64,000 bases of DNA. Source: Planoprotostelium fungivorum. Its lineage: Eukaryota; Evosea; Variosea; Cavosteliida; Cavosteliaceae. Location: positions 38,972 through 102,971 of the forward strand of contig MDYQ01000084.1 in assembly GCA_003024175.1 (NCBI GenBank), given 5' to 3'. Positions 56,718 through 64,000 of this stretch are shown piece after piece (positions within the stretch are counted from its first letter, which is position 1; each line of letters begins with the position of its first letter). Position numbers and translations under genes: made by a program. Below the pieces are notes generated by a model. That model did not search any database. It was not told the DNA's origin and was given only the letters and a program-made list of their open reading frames with translations.

Positions 56718-57840
56718 ATGGAGAACAACAGCACAGCACTCAGCGTCTTTATCCTCTTAGCGCCCATCTGTGTCGTGTGGATCTTCAAGCGATTCGGTAA
56801 TCACAATAATGCGGTAGCCCCGACGGCGATAGAAACGAAAGCATTAGAGACGGAAAAGGCGAAGAAGCCACCGAGGAAGTTACCGTTCACTGACTTCTCT
56901 GATGAATGTCTCAGAGCTGATCTGGAGAAGATATGGTGAGGCATTTTTGCATCAATGTCCATCGGGTTGACATAATACAGGCAACGGGAAGTCAGCAAAC
57001 TCCCCGTTCACACAGATCTCCCCCGATTGTCTAAACGAATCGATGTGACATTAGGAGGTGATGTCCTTCTCATCCTCTACCTCACCCGAAATTGAAACCA
57101 TATGTCTAGATCATGAGTATGGCGTCACCGGTCTGCCCGATTTTGAGATGCCCCTGACAGACAGCATGATCCCATCTGTATATAGAATCCTCACCACTAC
57201 CTCTTCCGCTCTGGAAGATGAACCAACTCGATCGCAGATCAAGAACAATTTCCTCACCACATTTAATGTGAGTGATGCAGAAGCGAAAGGAGAAGACAAG
57301 AGTCGAACCATCCCCGACTTCGACGTCGCCGGCACTCTGTCTAAATATCTCGCCACGTTAGATGATAATGCAACCATCCGAGTGAGTCATATCACCATTC
57401 GACGTTCGATCATCACGTCTAATCGACGCGACAGGCGCTGAAATGTTGCAACCAATCTTTCCTCTTCCCCGCGGTCATCCGTCTCAAGTTTCTCATCACC
57501 AACAATCCCGACTCCAACGAACAAGACATGTCTTACAAGGTGAAGACGTTCTCTCATCCTCTCATCTGAACCTCATCATCAGGACCTGCGCGGGGGATGG
57601 AGGATCCAAGTGGACATCGCCGATGATCAAGTTCGTGTCATCCACAAAAAATGGGAGCAGAGCTTCAGAGAGGACAGCTTCCAATTCTTGTGGGAATTAG
57701 AGGTCAAGTTCGATCGCATGGTGACCGTCCTCGAGAGCGCGACGGTTCGCATCAGACAAGTCAAATTTGGAGAAGAAGACACGACGGAGAGGAGAGAGCA
57801 GTGGGACAAGCTGACGAAACTGTACGCCTCTTATCGATAG
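56718..57840 (+). CDS. hypothetical protein with N-terminal membrane anchor
   Basis: Start MENNSTALSVFILLAPICVV (anchor), WIFKRFGNHNN, then a Lys/Pro linker (KAKKPPRKLPFTDFSDECLR). Exons join in phase: WQREVSKLPVHTDLPRLSKR, DHEYGVTGLPDFEMPLTDSM, ALKCCNQSFLFPAVIRLKFL, DLRGGWRIQVDIADDQVRVI, HKKWEQSFREDSFQFLWELE and VKFDRMVTVLESATVRIRQV, ending KLYASYR. The C-terminal half is an alpha/beta domain; a domain with a similar W-x-I-x-V ... V-x-H-x-+-x-E-Q-S pattern occurs in unannotated protist proteins I remember only vaguely. Function unknown. Confidence 0.6.
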
Positions 57841-58083
57841 TTGTCCTGTAACATGATCACGTTCCACCCCTCCACATCTGCAGATGCAGCACTGTTCAAA
57901 GTCTATATAAAGATGAGAATGATAGGACATGTGTCGAATGTGATGATGATCGAGACATCGGTGTCGATGCAAGCCTCATTGTCTGTTTTGTCCTTCCGTT
58001 TGATTCTCTCGTAGACAATAAATAGAAAATAAAAGATGATGATGACGGTTCGATTGCTCAATCATTTGTGCACATCACATCAG

Positions 58084-59843
58084 ATGGTCGAAACGAAGCG
58101 GAAGGAAGGAGGTTGGAAAGATTTCCAGCTCTCATGGAGGTTCGTAAAGATGTGATCGTCGCCTGATTCCCATAGGCACGTCATATTACCCCTGTTGGCC
58201 TTTGAATGTGTTCTGAATGCTTTGATCTTATTCAAAGTTCCATGTGCGTATCTATCTCCCCTTCTCATCTTCTTAACGTGAGAAGATACGGAGATCGATT
58301 GGATTGCATACATGCAAGAGGTCGCAGGCGTCTTCGTGGATAAAGAGTTGGATTACAGTAAGTTGAGAGGAGACACTGGACCTCTCGTCTATCCAGCCGG
58401 ATTCGTATACATCTATGGCGCCCTCTATTGGCTCACCGATAGAGGAGCTGACATCTTTTCGGCCCAACTTCTCTTCGCTGCGATCTACATGATCTTCACT
58501 GCCGTCGTCTTTGACATCTATCGTAGATCGGCGGTGAGTCATCCATATCACATCTCTTGACCATCTCATCACATCATGGAAGGTCACACCCCCTTGGGCT
58601 CTCGTTTTATTGTGTCTATCGAAGAGAATCCATTCCATCTTCGTCCTCCGTTTATTCAACGACTGCATTGCCATGCTACTCCTCTATTGTGCCGTCCTCT
58701 TATTCATCAAGAAGAGGTAACCTCTCCCTCCTCGATTTCTCTCGTATCTACACACACATCACCTTCGTTGTCATCATCGGCACGTACATCATCATGATCT
58801 CATCTTTCCATCAGATGGAGCTGGGGATGCTTCGTCTTCAGTCTCGCAGTTTCGGTTAAGATGAACGTCCTCTTATTCGCACCCGGTCTCCTCCTCCTCT
58901 TACTCAAGCGGTTCGGCGTGTGGGGAACCATCCCCAAATTGGCCATCTGCGCTTCGTTACAGGTGACATCTCAATCCATACGAAATCAAAAACATCCAAC
59001 ATCATCAAACTTCCATCATGAAATGACATCACATCATCGAACATGCATCATCGTCTTTGCCGCTGGATTTGTGTCGAAAGAAAGACGACGAGACGAACGA
59101 TTCCATCCAACGAAACGAAGACAACGAAACATCCAACATCACGATGACATCATGCAGGTCATCTTGGGCTTACCCTTCCTCTTGACTTACCCCGTGAGCT
59201 ACTTCCACGGCTCTTTCGATTTCGGTCGACAGTTCTTTTACATTTGGACCGTCAACCTCAAATTCTTACCGGAAGACATCTTCTTAGACAAGAGGCTGGC
59301 CCTGGGTCTCCTGCTGTGTCACGTGACCGCACTTGTCGTCTTCCTATTTGTACGGTGGTGCAGGTGAATGGTTTTCACCGAGTGAGGGGACTGATGATGA
59401 GGACAGGTGGGAGGGAGGTGTCGTGAAGAGCGTCAGAGAAGGATACGAGCCGACAGCAGAGCACATTGTCACTGTATTGTTCACGTCTAATTTCATCGGT
59501 ATTGTCTTTGCTAGAAGTCTCCACTTTCAATTCTACAGGTGCAGTCGATTTTATTTCGTTCGAGTCTCAATCTCGGGAGAATAAAATGATATTTCGATGG
59601 ATTTTAATGTTTGACAGTTGGTACTTCCACACGTTGCCTCATCTCTTATGGTGCACGGATTTGCCCACGCCAATCCGTCTCATCATCATGTTCCTCATCG
59701 AGATCGTGTGGAATGTCTTTCCAAGTCGGGCTTGGTCATCCTCTATACTGGCCACTTGTCATCTCATCATCCTCGTCTCCCTTCTCATGAAACCTCTAAA
59801 GCCGACCGGTCTGCCTCTTAAGACACTCGAGAAGAGGTTGTGA
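58084..59843 (+). CDS. ALG3: ALG3 dolichyl-P-Man:Man5GlcNAc2-PP-dolichol alpha-1,3-mannosyltransferase
   Basis: A multi-pass ER enzyme adding the sixth mannose to the lipid-linked N-glycan precursor from dolichyl-P-mannose. Start [18 protein letters not shown]; exon 2 gives a membrane helix ([19 protein letters not shown]), then [39 protein letters not shown] and [16 protein letters not shown], the highly conserved lumenal loop of the family. Later exons carry membrane helices, [70 protein letters not shown] and [12 protein letters not shown]. All hallmark loops are present, so it is likely active. An AATAAA follows the stop by a few bases. Confidence 0.94.
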
Positions 59844-59971
59844 AGAATAAAAGTTCAAAATCTCCTTTTATTCTAATAAATGAACCTCTTCTAAAGTGTC
59901 TTAAGATGAGGGGCGATGACTGCGTGCAAAGGCAGTGGAGAAGACATAGACAATAGTAGACACGAACGTCT

Positions 59972-61352
59972 TTACATAGATAGATCTCCCAGGCCGGCCT
60001 GCATGGGAACGAAGACCGCATGGAACAGATGAGGCAGCTCAAAGACATCTCTCTTGATGCTGATGGCCATGACAACTTCCGTGAATTCAAACTCCTTCTC
60101 GTCTCTGTTCTTCGCGAAGCTGTGACGGATGAGTTTAAGAGGAGGATGAATTTAGAAGATCAGATGAGTTAAGAGGATCAGATGAGTTAAGAGGATGATT
60201 CGACTTACGTCTTGATTTTAGCCTGCGTGTCGGTGTAGGTGTTGGCCAGGCCGGAGAACACTTTAGAGAAGGACTCGTATTTTCGCAGGACGGTGTCCGT
60301 TGAGAACATGTCCATGATATTGTACTCTTCTGCATCCGTCGGCGTCGATTGGTTGAATCCGGTCAACTGCGGGTGTCATGAGGTGGAAAATGAAATAAAA
60401 TGAAATAAATACCTCTCTGAACGGTTTGTTGGCGTGGAGGAGGATACCACACCTTCCCCATAGAACAGAGGGATACATGATCTCTTCTGTTCCTTTGATG
60501 AGTGCCTCCTTCTGCATGTCAAAGTTTCGGCTCAGCATCTCCTTCTGCTCCTGCGTCACCCAGTTTCTAAGCATGTTGACCTTGTTTAGATATCTCTCCC
60601 AGGCCTGCTGCTGGGCGGGTGTGTCACGGATGCCTCTGAGGAGAAGATGAGATGAGATGGAGTGGGGGTGACTCACAATTTCTCCATCCTCTGTGAACAG
60701 CTGGCGCCGGACATGAGTTGAAGCGATGGAGGGCAATTGTCTTGATTGGCGGCGCCGGACGACGGTGTCTGATCCTGCTCTTGGCGATCGGGGGAAGATG
60801 AGAATGGTGTATCGATGGAGGAACCAAACTCTCCGAGAGACGAGCCTAAGTCGGGTGATATGGCTGCAGCTACGGCATCAAAGTTTTGCAATTGGAAGTC
60901 GAGATCTATCGTCATTAGACATGGTTTCCGTTGCAAATCGGAAGGATGCACTCACCACTGCTGAGTAAATCGTATTCCAAATTTAATGAGGCATCCATCT
61001 CGGCGGGATTTGTCACATCATAGATTTGGGGTATGTTCAACATGTCAGTAAACTCGTGATGTGCTACATAAAATTTAGAGGCAAAAGGGATGATTTTGCA
61101 TCTCACTTCTCTTTCTGGACTTGACGCCTCTCGTCTTCACCTCGGGCATTACACATTCTATTCCCTTAGATACACATCTCTGACACGGTTTAACTGCATC
61201 TCTCAGTCTATGCTGCTATTCCACTAGAGCCGCTCACCACTCTGACACGATTGATGATTTCTCCTACACGCAACGCATGCGGTACCAACTCTATCTCTAT
61301 CCTCTGTAGAGCTCCTCGGCCGAGTGGTCAGAGTGAGTGGGCTGTCGTTCAT
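59972..61352 (-). CDS. Zn2Cys6 transcription factor of ERT1/RDS2 (AcuK/AcuM) type
   Basis: Start at 61352 (MNDSPLTLTTRPRSS) or 61421. The Zn2Cys6 cluster spans an intron: ACVACRRNHQSCQSD joined to AVKPCQRCVSKGIEC, giving C-x2-C-x6-C-x7-C-x2-C-x6-C. The RRxHxxC spelling is that of ERT1/RDS2-type regulators rather than Gal4 (RxxKxKC). A basic tail follows (KTRGVKSRKR), then an acidic/Gln linker, a helical segment (AWERYLNKVNMLRNWVTQEQ), and the conserved C-terminal PAS-like region (GRCGILLHANKPFREVTGF; KEFEFTEVVMAISIKRDVFE), ending at 59972. Fungal relatives control gluconeogenesis and respiration. Target genes here cannot be inferred. Confidence 0.8.
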
Positions 61353-61878
61353 CTTCTCTTCTGTTGTTGGGTCTCGGATGTTCGGAATTCTAAATCGCCG
61401 ATGGAGAGCAAAGGACAGCACTTATGTCTAAATCCGAACTCTCTTAACTCGGTATTGGTCAGCTCGCTTGAACACGCTGCTGCTTTAAAGTGAGAAATCA
61501 AGTGAAGAAGTGTAGGACGAGTTGATACGTGTCCACAAGCAGGGAACCGACAGCCGTTGGAAAGCGGCAGGAACGATGACTGATGTCGTCATCAGCCTAC
61601 TCTACTTTTCATATTTTCGAACACGAAATCAAGGTCCTCTATCCATCTCATGCACCTTCTGACGTCCACTTGCCTCACCAGCTAGATCACTCACCAGGGT
61701 ATCCTCAGGTACCTGTCAGAAGATGGCGACACGGTGGCAAACAACGAGACATTCTATAGTTGGGAAATTGATTTACAGACATATGACTTTTCGGTAAAAA
61801 ACAAGATCTGTTGCAACTCCGTTGCGCTCCTCCAAGGAGGCACACGCGAGACCGACCTCATCAACGCACGCCGCATCA
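61353..61878. other. divergent promoter region
   Basis: Lies between the Zn2Cys6 factor and the secreted tocopherol-cyclase-like gene. It contains no supported coding exon. An open frame from 61734 runs into the true start at 61879 but lacks its own signal. Confidence 0.5.
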
Positions 61879-63390
61879 TGACGATCCTCAAAGCTATCTT
61901 CTTCCTGTCGATCCTTCAGTTGTCCCTGTCGGCCGTTCAGAAGAGGTGACACGGTGATGGAAATGGAGGGCTGATCGAGACAGAAACAATTACGATCCAC
62001 ACGTTCCATTTTCGGGCAGTGATTCGTGGTTCGAAGGTTGGTATACACGTATCGTGAGTTCCATCGGCACAATCACCTACCTCTATGTCTAAAACGTCGC
62101 AGGTCGACGTGAAGAACGGAAGGTCTTTTGCATCGTGCGCTGGAAGCTTCTGCGCAGGAGGAAAAGGTTGCGATGGTATGAGCGACCAACCGGGCTACCT
62201 CGCCTTCATCCATCAAGATCACAACGAGAACCGATTCCAAGTGGGTTCACGTCCACCTCTTACACCCGCATCTTTTTCCTCTGTCACGCCTTGTCACTCA
62301 CTCATTGGCAGGTTGAAGAGATGTTTCCAGAGCACACAAAGATCACTCTAGGACAGCCCCCTTCCTCTATCGATGAGAACCCCAACTCACAGACACCCGC
62401 ACGAGTCTTCACCTGGCAGGCCGATGGCGTCGGCCTCTTTACCAATGAGAGCATCAAACTCAACATGCCAGAGAAGAACATCCGATTCACGGCCGAGATG
62501 ACCGATCCCGTCTATTGGGACACAGAGAACCCAGGTAATCATCTCTTCCATCATCCAACATGATAATCACGATTTGTCATCACCATTCACATTCTGATCT
62601 CGACGTCACAGGAGAAGGACCCGAGGGCATCGTCTCATACTTCCCCCTCCAGCAACACTGGTTCGTCTACTCCTTACGCTCCCAAGTCAAATACGTCTAC
62701 AACGGCCCCCAGGGCACCATGATCGGCACCGGTTACGCTCATCAAGAGAAGAATTGGGGCAGCAGCTTCCCTTCTGAATGGGTCTGGCTGCATGGCATCA
62801 GCCAAGATGGCAACAGCCAATTGGTCCTGTCAGGTGCATGTCCATCTCATGTCTCTCCACTCATGCTGAACAGGCGGCAACGTGCCCATTGTGGGAGGAC
62901 TCAGCGTCCACGCGTGGCTCGTCGGCCTTCGAAGTGAAAAATACGATTTGGACTTCAGGCCACAAGACCTGCCGACTCTGTTCGTGCCTGAGGTGGACGC
63001 TTGCAACGGCAAGTTTAAGATGGACGTGACACACTTGACTCAGAGGTTGATTATAGAGGTCGAGGCACCCGTCGATACCTTTGTTGATCTCGCTATACCG
63101 ACTGCCAACGGTGAGGCCGTGTATAAATATATAAAATACAATAAAATACAAGACATATCGCATCGAAGACGAATCAGTAGAACGATAGACACGATCGCAT
63201 ACGTTTGAAATGAAACGAGAGATAGAGGATGAGCTGATGAGACTCAGGTTTCGTTAAGAATGGCTGTGTCGAATCTTACTCTGCAAAGATCACCGTGTCC
63301 GTCTACAGCTGGGGCTCACTGGTCGACACGATCATCTTTGAGAGGTCTGCGATCGAATTTGGAGCCGGCTACATGTGCCAGAACCACTGA
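61879..63390 (+). CDS. secreted tocopherol-cyclase-like (VTE1/CrtC-fold) protein
   Basis: Signal peptide MTILKAIFFLSILQLSLSAV. The second exon gives DPHVPFSGSDSWFEGWYTRI, equivalent to the FSGSxxWFEGWY motif of tocopherol cyclases; later exons give FTWQADGVGLFTNESIKLN, SYFPLQQHWFVYSLRSQVKY, GTGYAHQEKNWGSSFPSEWV and WLHG, the EKNWGxxFPxxWxW motif of the family, then GGLSVHAWLVGLRSEKYDL, VTHLTQRLIIEVEAPVDTFV and CVESYSAKITVSVYSWGSLV, ending YMCQNH. About eight exons. Plant VTE1 is plastidial; here a signal peptide implies a secretory location, so a lipid-binding or other enzyme role is as likely as cyclization. A decayed copy of its last exons lies at 42.8 kb. Confidence 0.78.
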
Positions 63391-64000
63391 ACGACTCTCT
63401 ATGTACTCTCAATATAAACGATTACTACTTCTCTTTCTTCACTCGCTAGATTGACGTCTCATCGTGAGATGTCTTTGGAGGATGAGACGATCTTCACTGC
63501 GATGATGGAAACACTCATGTTTTGCATACTCTCATGTATTTATCTATTTACTTATTTCTTTTCGAGCTCCTTGATACGTGCATCGATTCTATTTAGAATG
63601 GAGATGAGGGTCCTCCTGTGATCGACCTCACAGATGATGTCCTTCAACTTCCTCAGATGAGCGACCTCTCTCAACAGCATGGGTAGTTCGACGACATAAT
63701 GTTTCCTTGGTGCCCGGCCTGATACCCATGTAGTCACTCCCTCGCGGAATAATTCAAGCATCACTGAGACCATCTTCTCATCTTCTAACAGCAACTCGAA
63801 GGATGGAACGTGGCGGGTGAAGAGACATTGTGGATCCTGTGTGGCGTCGGTTCTCGGGTGTCGTAGGAGAAGTTTCATCTTGTCGATGTTGCCTTGCAAT
63901 GAGGCAGTCTTGAGAGCGAGAGAGTGTCCACCGAGAAGTTCATTTGACGTAGAGAGGTCTAAGAGGAATTCGAGCATGTCCATCGAGTTGTGTGTGACGG
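63041..64000. repeat. segmental duplication, copy B
   Basis: Homologous to 42821-43621 in the same order. This copy retains a full intron (63115-63248) between the last two exons of the tocopherol-cyclase-like gene, whereas copy A has lost most of it. Confidence 0.88.
63552..64000 (-). CDS. ankyrin-repeat protein, 5' end outside window
   Basis: C-terminal part of a gene closely related to 43178-43878. It contains MDMLEFLLDLSTSNELLGGH, LKTASLQGNIDKMKLLLRHP, FELLLEDEKMVSVMLELFRE, LREVAHLRKLKDIICEVDH and the terminus ARIKELEKK. The frame is open through the window edge (VTHNS before MDML). Unlike the proximal copy it reads through the 43440-43500 region without needing an intron (TRHVPSFELLL), showing sequence divergence there. 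Confidence 0.78.
   Translation of the reverse strand, partial: VTHNSMDMLEFLLDLSTSNELLGGHSLALKTASLQGNIDKMKLLLRHPRTDATQDPQCLFTRHVPSFELLLEDEKMVSVMLELFREGVTTWVSGRAPRKHYVVELPMLLREVAHLRKLKDIICEVDHRRTLISILNRIDARIKELEKK

Overview
The window is nuclear DNA of a compact, intron-rich, single-celled eukaryote. Genes are packed head-to-tail or tail-to-tail, often with 15-100 bp between them. Most are cut by short introns, typically 36-50 nt with GTGAG/GTAAG donors and AG acceptors, and TAA, TAG and TGA all act as stops. The gene set combines general eukaryotic machinery (HEATR5, ANKZF1/Vms1, GGTase-I beta, ALG3, TAF13, WDR82, complex I subunits, CNNM, ENPP, TBC and EH proteins) with a villin-type actin regulator, a FunK1-like kinase and an ERT1-type Zn2Cys6 factor. 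This suggests an amoeboid protist (Amoebozoa or a relative of fungi/animals). The species cannot be fixed from sequence alone.

Layout. 0-8 kb: 5'-truncated kinase-like gene, MESH1-type (p)ppGpp hydrolase, Vms1/ANKZF1, an unknown multi-exon gene, tRNA-Lys(CTT), and a tiny Cys-rich ORF. 8-14.4 kb: one long minus-strand gene joining a coiled coil to gelsolin repeats and a villin headpiece. 14.5-25.3 kb: GGTase-I beta, a small membrane protein, a CC2D1/Lgd-like DM14 protein, then the large HEATR5 gene. 26-34.3 kb: a C2 + Clu-like + TPR protein, a TBC1D12/14-type RabGAP and an EH-domain gene that may be part of the same transcript. 34.4-38.7 kb: ENPP ectophosphodiesterase, two Cys-pair (zinc-ribbon-like) proteins, TAF13 and a small secreted protein. 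39.6-42.5 kb: complex I NDUFA9 apparently spliced in frame to an NDUFA10/dNK-like subunit. 42.8-50.3 kb: a truncated duplicate of a locus that recurs at the window's end, an ankyrin gene, an unknown secreted protein, and three tandem small secreted paralogues sharing a palindromic upstream element. 50.3-64 kb: a GC-rich structured stretch, small and large membrane proteins, WDR82, CNNM, an unknown protein, ALG3, a Zn2Cys6 factor, a secreted tocopherol-cyclase-like protein, and the second ankyrin copy running off the edge.

No operon-like pathway is visible. The most interesting items are two probable gene fusions (coiled-coil/villin and NDUFA9/NDUFA10), the tandem secreted family with a shared palindromic promoter motif, the 42.8/63 kb segmental duplication with a decayed copy, and the recurrent placing of stop codons inside AATAAA. 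Exon boundaries were read by eye from splice signals, frame and family similarity. No alignment or expression data were available.
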